This document shows, piece by piece, positions 58,096 to 64,000 of a DNA stretch of 64,000 bases. The stretch is from Planctomycetaceae bacterium (lineage in GTDB: Bacteria; Planctomycetota; Planctomycetia; Pirellulales; Thermoguttaceae). The translations under genes and the position numbers were made by a program. The stretch covers positions 56,420 to 120,419 of the forward strand of contig JAAYAY010000009.1 of assembly GCA_012719125.1 (NCBI GenBank), read 5' to 3'. Each line of letters starts with the position of its first letter. The first letter of the stretch is position 1. Below the pieces are notes generated by a model. The model did no database searches and had not been told where the DNA came from. It saw nothing but the letters and a program-made list of their open reading frames with translations.

Positions 58096-59238
58096 ATGCT
58101 CAGTAGTAAACAACCAGTCCTGCCCCTTCAACAATGCAAGATTCTCCGAATTCTGCGTAGCGAGGGACCGCTGAGCCGCTGGCAACTCCATCTGCGAGCC
58201 AAGCTCCGCCCTAACACCGTCGGCTCCCATGTGGCCGAACTCCTCCAGCAAGGCCTCCTCCGCGAACAACCGGCCGAAGCCAACGGGCCCGGACGCCCTC
58301 GCGTTCCGGTCACCATTGATACCGGCACTTTGCACGTCGTCGGAGTCGCCATCCGGCCGGGGCAGGTGGAGGCCTGCCGGCTGAATCTGTGTGGCCAAAT
58401 GTTGGGAAAGGTCCACTCCCTGCCTGTTGCCACTCCTACCGACACGGTGTGTGTCGCGAAACGCCTTCTCGGCAAGGTAGCCAACGACCAGACCTACCTC
58501 GTCGGGCTCAGCACCACCGGTTTTGTCGATACGGCCGCTCGCCGCATACTTCTCTCGTCGGCGCTGCCCGACGAAAACGTCGCTTCGCTCGACTCACTCA
58601 TCGACGTGGCCGGCGGACGGCGTCTGGCCGTCGAGAATGACATGCACGCCCTGGCAGCTCGCTGGCTCCAGGAGCATCATCGCCAACCCACGGAAGATGT
58701 TGTGCTCGTCTACCTCGAGGACGGGCAACTAGGCTCCGCCTTGCTCGTTCGAGGCGAACCAAACTGGGGGTGCCTGGTCGGCGGGAACGAACTGGGCCAT
58801 ACCACGTTGCCCGTGGAAACCGATCGCTGCTACTGCGGCAACGTGGGCTGCATGGAGAGGATCTGCTCCTCCGAGTTTCTCTGCCGGCAAGGAGCACAAC
58901 GGCTGCCCCTGCTGGAGCACGTGAGCCGCTTCGACGGAAGCCAGCCCGAAATGAACCGGATGATCGAGCTGCTGTCGATCGGTCTGGCCAATTGCGTTAA
59001 CTTCGTCCGGCCCCACCGGGTCGTCCTCGTCAGCCCGTTCACGCGGTTCAACCCGTTTACCGAAACGCTTGTCGGCGCGGTTCGCTCGCGTCTGATGAGG
59101 GCCCTAAGCGACCGCGTAGCTTTCCACTATTGGGACCAGGGAGCCAATTCCCCCGGCGAGGCCGCTGGCTGGCTGGCCTTGGCCGCGATTTACTACCCCC
59201 ACTGGGCCAAGGCGATTCTGGAGCCCGCCGAAGGATGA
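58096..59238 (+). CDS. ROK-family transcriptional regulator (NagC/XylR type)
   Basis: The protein (380 residues from 58096) has an N-terminal winged-helix DNA-binding part (QQCKILRILRSEGPLSRWQL, then LRPNTVGSHVAELLQQGLL) and a ROK sugar-kinase-like domain (VGVAIRPGQVEACRLNLCG, VENDMHALAARWLQEH). The ROK zinc motif is CYCGNVGCMER with Cys245, Cys247 and Cys252, together with His236. The kinase-type catalytic residues are poorly kept, as expected for a regulator. It is divergent from nagB and precedes a large exported enzyme by 18 bases, so amino-sugar-responsive control of both is a reasonable inference. An ATG at 58060 is an alternative start. Confidence 0.85.
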   Translation: MLSSKQPVLPLQQCKILRILRSEGPLSRWQLHLRAKLRPNTVGSHVAELLQQGLLREQPAEANGPGRPRVPVTIDTGTLHVVGVAIRPGQVEACRLNLCGQMLGKVHSLPVATPTDTVCVAKRLLGKVANDQTYLVGLSTTGFVDTAARRILLSSALPDENVASLDSLIDVAGGRRLAVENDMHALAARWLQEHHRQPTEDVVLVYLEDGQLGSALLVRGEPNWGCLVGGNELGHTTLPVETDRCYCGNVGCMERICSSEFLCRQGAQRLPLLEHVSRFDGSQPEMNRMIELLSIGLANCVNFVRPHRVVLVSPFTRFNPFTETLVGAVRSRLMRALSDRVAFHYWDQGANSPGEAAGWLALAAIYYPHWAKAILEPAEG

Positions 59239-59256
59239 AATGGGAGGAGAAAAAAG

Positions 59257-62169
59257 GTGACAACCTTCCGAATCGGCGTTCTGGCTGCGATTTGTCCGAT
59301 CCTGTTCCTGGGAGCCGTGCACGGGCAGGATACCCAGGTGCTCTGCGATTTTGAGGACCCAGCCCAACTGAAACTCTGGGAAATCGGGTCGGGCACCCCG
59401 CGTCTCGCCTCCGAGGAGCCTCTCCAAGGGAAGCAATCCCTGGAAATCGCCTTCGACCCCAAGGCTCGTTACCGTGGGGCGTATCTCAACTCGTTTCGGC
59501 TTCCCAAGGATTGGTCGGCCTACGATGCGCTCGTCCTCGACGTTCTCAATCCGAGCCAGGAGCCGATGGATGCAAGCCTGCTGGTCGCCGATCGGGCCTG
59601 GGAGGAGTCGGGCGGCAGTTACTGGAACCGCCACAACAGCGGGCGGAGTTTTCCGCCCGGCCGGACCGAGTGGGTGATCCCGCTTCGAGGTCTCTATCGG
59701 GGTGAGGCCGGCAGCCGGAACAACGATATCAAGAGAAACATCGATCCCGACTCGATCGTTCGCATCGACTTCGGTTTCGGCGGACGCGGAAAGACGGGCC
59801 GCGTCGTGATCGATCACTTGCGGCTGGTGAAGACGGCTACGACCGAGAATGTCTGGGCGTTCGACTTCGGGCCGAAGGACCAGGCCGAAACGCTCGGGTG
59901 GACGCCCGTTTCTGATGGGACGCAATACAATGCCGAACGCGGGTATGGATGGGGACCGCAGGGTGGCACGCCCTGGGACGGTGCGGCACGCGATACGACC
60001 TTCGGTTGCTCGCTCCTGCAGGACTTCTGCGAGGGGGGCGGATATCGGTTCCGCGTCGACGTTCCGCCGGGCAGGTACTGCGTGACGGTCTGGTTCGAGA
60101 ACTCCGGCTACTGGGGCGGCGAACAGGCAAAACACCGCAAGCGGAGCATTTCGCACAACGGCAAGGTCGTGTGGAACGAGACTCGACCGGATGGGCAGGC
60201 CCACGCTCTTTACCGTTTTGAGGAGGTCGAACCGATCGGCGTCGATCTCTGGGACGCGTACATGGCGGAGGAACTGGCCAAGCCGGCCACGTTCGACCTG
60301 GACGTTGCCGGCGACGGGCTGCAACTCCAGTTTCAGGCCGATGTGGCCTGGGGCAGCAAGATCGCGGCCCTCGCCGTTCATCCTGCCGAGGACACGGAGG
60401 CCGCGAAATGGCTGGCGGAACAAGTTCAGAAGGTCGCCGCCGAGTTTCGCGGAAAGGCCCTCTGTCTCGACCCGCCCGCCGCCGATTTTCAGCCCAGTCC
60501 CGCCTGGCAATCTGCCGGCTTCGTCGCCTGGCCCGTCGATATCGAAGGCGATGTCGCCCCCCACGCCACGCCAACCCGAAGCGTAAGCGAGAAAACCACG
60601 TCGACCCGACGCGTAAGCGAGAAAACCACATCAACCCGAAGTGCAAGCGAGGACAGTTCGCACGCCATTCCAGACCCTCAGGACCTGCAGCTTTCCCGCC
60701 TTGCCCTCCGCGGTGAGTTCGAACCCTTCTGCCTGGCGATCCGGCCGCTTCGCGACTTGGGCTCGTGTTCCCTCCAGCTCGAACCGTTCCAAGGTCCCGG
60801 CTCGATTACGGCCACGACTTCGGTCGTGTGGTACAACACGAGCCGCGATTTCGGCCGGATTGCCTACCACGTACGACCGCACACGTTGCGGGAGCAGCCC
60901 GCCGTCGACCTCCGCAAGGACCTGACTCGCGAGGTCGTGGTCACGGCACTGGTCCATTCTCCGGTCCCGGCCGGCGAGTACCGTGGGGCGTTGCGGATTG
61001 TCGATCCGAAAGGCGAACTGCTGCTCCGAGTGCCGCTGGAACTCACAGTCTCTTCGGCGGTCCTGGACCGCCAGACCGACTTCCTCATGGGCTTCTTCGG
61101 GCTCATGCCTCCGGACCCTGTGCCGGCGGAGGAGCGCGAGCGGATCCTGGACGAGACCTTGCGTCTGCTCCGCTCCCACGGCATGAACGCGGTTTCCGGC
61201 GGACCCAGCCTGCCAGTGGCGGGCTGGAACGACGGCCGCCCGCAGATCGACTTCGGCCAGATGGATCGGTTCATGGAGCGGCTCAAGGAACACGGGTTCG
61301 GCCGTGCGATCAACGGCTATGGCGGAATGCGACTGGCCGGGCTCCACGATGGGTACGTGCAGGGTGCGACGGGCCGCAAAGTCGAGGAGCAGAGCGGGTT
61401 GGCTTACCCGGAGGCGCTCAAGCGCGCCTGGCAGGCCGTCGACGCCCATGCCCGGCAGGCCGGTTGGCCGCTGATCTACTACGCCATGTGCGACGAGACC
61501 CGGGTGCGCCAGGTGGCGGAGGAGGAACTGAAGTTCATGAAGTTGATGGCGGACGTGAGCCGGGCGTTTCCCGAAACGCTTCGCACGAGCGGCAGCTACA
61601 GCGTTTCTTTCGATCGGCGGGCGGACGATCCCGAGGACATGCTCACCTGGCACCAGCGTTTCTTCGAGGCCTTGGACGTGAGCAGCCTCAACAACCACGA
61701 CCCAACCGTGATGGCCGAAGCGGAAAAGCTGCGCAAGGAGATCCACATCTACAACCAGGGCCGGACGCGGTACAGCTTCGGTCTCTACCAGTGGAGCGAA
61801 TATCAGAAGGGAGTTCGCGCCCGGTGGCAGTGGCACTTGAACGTCCTGCACGGCTACCAGTTCTTCGACCTGGACGGCCGCGAGCCCGACACGGCCATGA
61901 TCTGCTACGGCCGCAACCAGATCTATCCGACCATCCACTTCGAGCGTTGCCGCGAGGGCGCCGAGGATTTCTATCTGCTGCAGACCCTCGCTCGGCGGAT
62001 CGAGACGCTTCGTGCCGGCGGCGCCGACAGCGAGGAGCTTCGGGCGGCCGAAGAGCTTCTCGAATCGGCAACCGCCTCGGTGGCGTTGAATCAGCGTCAG
62101 CCGCCCGAGGGTTATGATGCGGACGGGATGAAACGGGCGTTGGTGGAGGCGTTGGAGGGGCTGCAGTAG
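59257..62169 (+). CDS. Large exported glycoside-hydrolase-like protein with N-terminal carbohydrate-binding domains
   Basis: The 970-residue protein starts with GTG 59257 after GGGAGGAG and has a signal peptide (IGVLAAICPILFLGAVHG). Residues ~25-190 look like a CBM-type beta-sandwich (VLCDFEDPAQLKLWEIGSG). ~195-385 resembles a malectin-like domain (FDFGPKDQAETLGWTPVSD, GYRFRVDVPPGRYCVTVWF). ~480-600 is another beta domain, and ~610-960 looks like a TIM-barrel of the DUF4091 kind (LMGFFGLMPPDPVPAEERE, PLIYYAMCDETRVRQV, HLNVLHGYQFFDLDGRE, HFERCREGAEDFYLLQTLAR). A 28-residue insert of three TRSVSEKTTS units at ~440-467 derives from a DNA repeat. Substrate is unknown. It follows the ROK gene by 18 bases. 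Confidence 0.8.
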   Translation: MTTFRIGVLAAICPILFLGAVHGQDTQVLCDFEDPAQLKLWEIGSGTPRLASEEPLQGKQSLEIAFDPKARYRGAYLNSFRLPKDWSAYDALVLDVLNPSQEPMDASLLVADRAWEESGGSYWNRHNSGRSFPPGRTEWVIPLRGLYRGEAGSRNNDIKRNIDPDSIVRIDFGFGGRGKTGRVVIDHLRLVKTATTENVWAFDFGPKDQAETLGWTPVSDGTQYNAERGYGWGPQGGTPWDGAARDTTFGCSLLQDFCEGGGYRFRVDVPPGRYCVTVWFENSGYWGGEQAKHRKRSISHNGKVVWNETRPDGQAHALYRFEEVEPIGVDLWDAYMAEELAKPATFDLDVAGDGLQLQFQADVAWGSKIAALAVHPAEDTEAAKWLAEQVQKVAAEFRGKALCLDPPAADFQPSPAWQSAGFVAWPVDIEGDVAPHATPTRSVSEKTTSTRRVSEKTTSTRSASEDSSHAIPDPQDLQLSRLALRGEFEPFCLAIRPLRDLGSCSLQLEPFQGPGSITATTSVVWYNTSRDFGRIAYHVRPHTLREQPAVDLRKDLTREVVVTALVHSPVPAGEYRGALRIVDPKGELLLRVPLELTVSSAVLDRQTDFLMGFFGLMPPDPVPAEERERILDETLRLLRSHGMNAVSGGPSLPVAGWNDGRPQIDFGQMDRFMERLKEHGFGRAINGYGGMRLAGLHDGYVQGATGRKVEEQSGLAYPEALKRAWQAVDAHARQAGWPLIYYAMCDETRVRQVAEEELKFMKLMADVSRAFPETLRTSGSYSVSFDRRADDPEDMLTWHQRFFEALDVSSLNNHDPTVMAEAEKLRKEIHIYNQGRTRYSFGLYQWSEYQKGVRARWQWHLNVLHGYQFFDLDGREPDTAMICYGRNQIYPTIHFERCREGAEDFYLLQTLARRIETLRAGGADSEELRAAEELLESATASVALNQRQPPEGYDADGMKRALVEALEGLQ
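60574..60656. repeat. In-frame 30-bp tandem repeat (three units) inside the large exported enzyme gene
   Basis: Units at 60574, 60604 and 60634 share ACCCGA(A/C)GCGTAAGCGAG and a 30-base period. They encode TRSVSEKTTS, TRRVSEKTTS and TRSASED. The same core occurs in non-coding DNA at 47996, 48050 and 62785. Confidence 0.93.
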
Positions 62170-62234
62170 AGAATGAGTGTCGGGGGTCGTGAGTCGGGTG
62201 ACGGAGTTCCAAATCACGCGCAACGTAGCGAGGT

Positions 62235-62286
62235 GGGGACTGTCCCGATTTTTGTGGCAGGATGCCGCAAAAATGGGACTGTCCCC
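62235..62286. repeat. Palindromic element with GGGGACTGTCCC arms
   Basis: GGGGACTGTCCCGATTTTTG (62235-62254) pairs with 62268-62286 with small differences, around TGGCA-GGA-TGCC. The layout parallels the elements at 8466 and 30359. It begins 66 bases after the large enzyme gene and may serve as its terminator. Confidence 0.85.
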
Positions 62287-62472
62287 TTCCGGCCGATCAC
62301 GAGCACAAAATTCCGTACACGCTCGCGAGATGGACGCGTCCTGAGTGACGTATACTGCCTCCCTCCGACACACCAACCCAACCTCGACCCACCCGGTCCG
62401 GACGCCGCTCTCTTCCCCATCGTCGCGTGCCATCGCGCCGAACAAACCCCTCGCCACTCTCTCTTTTCCCCC

Positions 62473-62530
62473 CACCTGTTCAATTCCTGTATTGACTTCC
62501 CTCGCCACATATGTATACTAACGTACATTC
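62473..62530 (+). repeat. Left copy of an inverted promoter-bearing repeat
   Basis: CACCTGTTCAATTCCTGTAT leads into a promoter. The reverse-complement counterpart is at 63168-63232; the two share CACCTGTTCAATT-N2-TGTATTG and ATATGTATACTA at the same spacing. Confidence 0.75.
62492..62519 (+). promoter_or_regulatory. Strong predicted sigma70 promoter pointing right
   Basis: TTGACT (62492-62497), a 16-base spacer and TATACT (62514-62519) give a near-consensus promoter, with a start near 62526. No convincing gene follows; a frame beginning at ATG 62562 is short and of poor quality. Confidence 0.65.
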
Positions 62531-62784
62531 AATAGACTACACCCATACTTCTCGCCCGCCCATGGCAATTCCCTTGTCGTCCATTCCCTTGTCCAGTACC
62601 CCCAGCTTCCACCGCGGACCCTTTCCGTCCGCCATCACGTGGTTTCCCACAGAAGCCAGGCCCCTCTTTCGAGCCGTAGTGTCAGAAAACATGAAATCGA
62701 GGAAAAGTTGACGCCACTCAGCCTCGCCAGAAGCGACCGCCAACCTAGTTTAGCCCCCGATCCGCCGGCGGCCTGCCACACCCA

Positions 62785-62804
62785 ACCCGAAGCGCAAGCG
62801 AGGA
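62785..62804. repeat. Single copy of the ACCCGA-GCG-AAGCGAGG repeat
   Basis: ACCCGAAGCGCAAGCGAGGA is a diverged copy of the repeat found at 47996, 48050 and inside the gene at 60574-60656. Confidence 0.8.
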
Positions 62805-62890
62805 CCGCAACCGCACCACTTCCTTGCCCCCTCGCGACGGACAGGGTATTTGGAGTGCGTGCGACTCGTCGCCGCTTTTCGGTTGTCGTC

Positions 62891-62917
62891 CGGATCCTCG
62901 CAGACGCGGGAATGACG
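62891..62917. repeat. Diverged half of a REP-type palindrome
   Basis: CGGATCCTCGCAGACGCGGG followed by AATGACG resembles the right arm of the REP element at 52222-52249. No partner arm is seen nearby. Confidence 0.6.
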
Positions 62918-63047
62918 GTTGACGGAAGAATTCGCTCGAGAATCACGCAACGTTGTTGAGCGACGAGGCCGGGAACGGCCGGGTCAGTGGTGGGGGCGTC
63001 GGCTGCGTTCATGGTTGGGCTCCACGTTAATCTGAGGCTGACGGGAC

Positions 63048-63090
63048 AAAAAAAGCCCGTCGAAGAACGGCGGTCGTTCCTGGACGGGCT
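63048..63090 (-). terminator. Intrinsic terminator on the minus strand
   Basis: On the minus strand AGCCCGTC (63090-63083) pairs with GACGGGCT (63061-63054), extended by an inner GAACG/CGTTC stem, and is followed directly by seven T residues (63054-63048). Confidence 0.8.
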
Positions 63091-63178
63091 CGCGCCAGTA
63101 CTCGCGGATTGGGTGTGCGTGCCTGGATCGATACCTGGAGGGGCCGCGAGGTGTCATTCTCGGGCTTTTCACTTACGA
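63048..63178 (-). ncRNA. Candidate small RNA, about 130 nt
   Basis: A minus-strand promoter (63212-63185) would start transcription near 63178, and an intrinsic terminator ends at 63048. The interval has no good coding frame: a short one from 63172 or 63157 runs through the terminator to 62984 and has no clear ribosome-binding site. No known RNA family is recognised. Confidence 0.45.
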
Positions 63179-63232
63179 TACAGTAGTATACATATTTACA
63201 GAAACAATGCAATACAAAAATTGAACAGGTGT
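63168..63232 (-). repeat. Right copy of an inverted promoter-bearing repeat
   Basis: Read on the minus strand it begins CACCTGTTCAATTTTTGTAT and continues to ATATGTATACTACTGTA, mirroring 62473-62530. Confidence 0.75.
63185..63212 (-). promoter_or_regulatory. Strong predicted sigma70 promoter pointing left
   Basis: On the minus strand TTGCAT (63212-63207), a 16-base spacer and TATACT (63190-63185) form a promoter that converges with the one at 62492-62519. Confidence 0.65.
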
Positions 63233-63284
63233 ACAGTTTTTGGGGAAGTCGGGTTTCTGGTGGGGGGCGGGCATCGCCAGGGAT

Positions 63285-63590
63285 TTGAGTATCCACGTTC
63301 CGATTTCCAACGAAAGCCTCAAGGTCCCCTACGGCTATCAGAACGGGCGATTCAACCTGATTCAGCCCGTTACCTTCCAGTCGAAGCAGCCAGGCTACAC
63401 GATCGGCAAGGCTTGCCGGTTCGCAGTTGAAGGCCGCTCCCTGTACTCGGAGCCGCACCCCGAGTATGGCGATTTGGAGCTTGCTGTGGTGGGACGCTTC
63501 TTGTCCCAGCCCACGGACACGAGCACCGACGTGCGTCGAATTCTCACCGAGCATCAAGTGCAGCTCGACACGGAAGACACGGCGTCACTA
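63285..63590 (+). pseudogene. Fragment of an unrecognised protein gene (both ends missing)
   Basis: This plus-strand frame reads with clear protein character: SIHVPISNESLKVPYGYQNG, RFNLIQPVTFQSKQ, GKACRFAVEGRSLYSEPHPE and GDLELAVVGRFLSQPTD. There is no plausible start: the frame opens at 63225 after a stop, with no ATG, and the first protein-like residue is at a TTG at 63285. Downstream the frame stays open to the window end, but from about 63590 it runs antisense to the DUF5615/DUF433 genes and loses plausibility. I take it as a central or C-terminal piece of a longer gene joined to other DNA. Family not named. Confidence 0.5.
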
Positions 63591-63776
63591 CTTCGAGGGG
63601 CGATTGACACGAATGAGCAGACCCTGAAGGTCGGCAGCCGACTCGATGGCCGCGTGAATACGGGCCGCTTGGCTCGCAAAGTCCGGGGCGACGGTGCATA
63701 CGATGATCCCCGCATGACCGGGCTGCACTTGATGAAGACGGATGAAATGCTTCCGGTTCAGGGTCAGTCTCGCCAC
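63588..63776 (-). pseudogene. DUF5615/PIN-like toxin, N-terminally truncated
   Basis: The 62-residue frame (GTG 63776) reads LTLNRKHFIRLHQVQPGHAG, IIVCTVAPDFASQAARIHAA and LQGLLIRVNRPSK, matching the C-terminal half of DUF5615 PIN-like proteins (normally ~110-120 residues). The N-terminal half with the first catalytic aspartates is absent. The frame instead begins 3 bases after the DUF433 antitoxin stop. A deletion between the antitoxin and the middle of the toxin gene explains this best; the product should be inactive as a nuclease. Confidence 0.7.
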
Positions 63777-63779
63777 CGA

Positions 63780-64000
63780 TCAGGCCTCCTCATTCTCGCG
63801 AATCTGGCGATCGATATCTTCGCGGTGGCCACGGACGAACGCCCAGGCCGCTACCAGATCTTCCGCCCGAAGAGTGGGATAGCTTCGCAGAATCTCCGCC
63901 TCGTTGACCCCCTGCCGCCGCATCTGCTCCAGAATCCAGACGGGAACCCTGGTCCGTACGATGCAAGGCTCGCCCCCACAGACCCCCGGTGTGCTTTCGA
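63780..64000 (-). CDS. DUF433 antitoxin-like protein, C-terminal part (runs off the window)
   Basis: The minus-strand frame enters from the window edge and ends with TGA at 63782-63780. It reads GVCGGEPCIVRTRVPVWILE, then RRQGVNEAEILRSYPTLRAE and DLVAAWAFVRGHREDIDRQI, which is the DUF433 pattern: G-x-P-x-(I/V)-x-x-T-R-(V/I)-P-V, then a winged-helix-like region and the YP-L-EDL-AAW motif. DUF433 proteins are usual antitoxin partners of DUF5615 toxins, and the truncated toxin follows 3 bases later. The antitoxin itself looks intact as far as visible. Confidence 0.85.
   Translation of the reverse strand, partial: ESTPGVCGGEPCIVRTRVPVWILEQMRRQGVNEAEILRSYPTLRAEDLVAAWAFVRGHREDIDRQIRENEEA

Noticed and set aside
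60574..60656. Possible CRISPR-like array (30-bp period)
   Set aside because: The whole 30-bp unit repeats without unique spacers and is translated in frame; no cas genes are present.
62511..63012. Several short open frames on both strands between the large exported enzyme and the terminator
   Set aside because: They contradict each other, read through repeats, lack ribosome-binding sites and show no recognisable protein pattern.
62984..63172. 62-codon minus-strand frame starting right after the leftward promoter
   Set aside because: It runs through the intrinsic terminator at 63090-63048 and has no clear ribosome-binding site; a small RNA explains the promoter-terminator spacing better.

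Overview
The window looks like a chromosome segment of a planctomycete, probably of the Pirellulales/Thermoguttaceae type. The evidence is a G+C-rich sequence carrying several families typical of that phylum: a DUF1559 prepilin-like protein with an H-X9-DG motif next to a small carboxypeptidase-regulatory-like lipoprotein, a DUF1598 protein, a zinc-ribbon membrane protein starting MPIEFRC, large exported sugar-active proteins, PQQ-type beta-propellers, and many long palindromic intergenic repeats. No rRNA or tRNA gene, CRISPR array, intact transposase or replication origin was seen. Assignments rest on reading motifs by eye, with no database search.

Layout. 1-2 kb: a partial hypothetical gene, a BON-domain protein and cysC. 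2-8.5 kb: glgP, then gltX and glnS separated by a tightly overlapped small gene plus nucleotidyltransferase pair that resembles a toxin-antitoxin module. 8.5-17 kb: an ECF sigma factor with a membrane anti-sigma partner, a 2-keto-3-deoxygluconate kinase-like gene, a nucleotide-sugar dehydrogenase, carA, and an alaC-like aminotransferase flanked by 61-bp direct repeats. 17-28.7 kb: a minus-strand type II secretion/pseudopilus operon in the order gspE-F-G-H-I-J-K, a fused PilM/PilN-like (GspL) gene and a PilO/GspM-like gene, with a recognisable promoter and a structured 5' leader. There is no secretin or prepilin peptidase in the window.

28.8-36 kb: a divergent membrane-anchored EF-hand protein, a 1374-residue exported heparinase II/III-like protein carrying a C-terminal FG-GAP-type propeller, a small membrane protein and a lipoprotein. 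36-51.9 kb: a C-terminal fragment of a larger enzyme, a DUF1598 protein, an RraA-like protein, a DinB-like protein, an exported ChbG/YdjC-type deacetylase, the lipoprotein/DUF1559 pair, aat, a Uma2-family gene, a response regulator, a DinG-like helicase, a zinc-ribbon membrane protein, a DMT transporter and a PQQ-repeat protein.

52.3-57.8 kb: a likely minus-strand operon nagB-pta-ackA-DUF4954-acpP. It links amino-sugar phosphate use to acetyl-phosphate/acetate exchange, and faces a divergent ROK regulator that precedes a 970-residue exported glycoside-hydrolase-like protein. 62.2-64 kb: a decayed accessory region with palindromes, two convergent near-identical promoters, a candidate small RNA with terminator, a fragment of an unknown gene, and a DUF433 antitoxin followed by an N-terminally truncated DUF5615-type toxin.

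The most unusual items are the convergent promoter duplication with a candidate sRNA at 62.5-63.2 kb, the nucleotidyltransferase pair wedged between two aminoacyl-tRNA synthetase genes, the switch-like leader of the gsp operon, and the abundance of palindromic repeat families, one of which has entered a coding sequence in frame.
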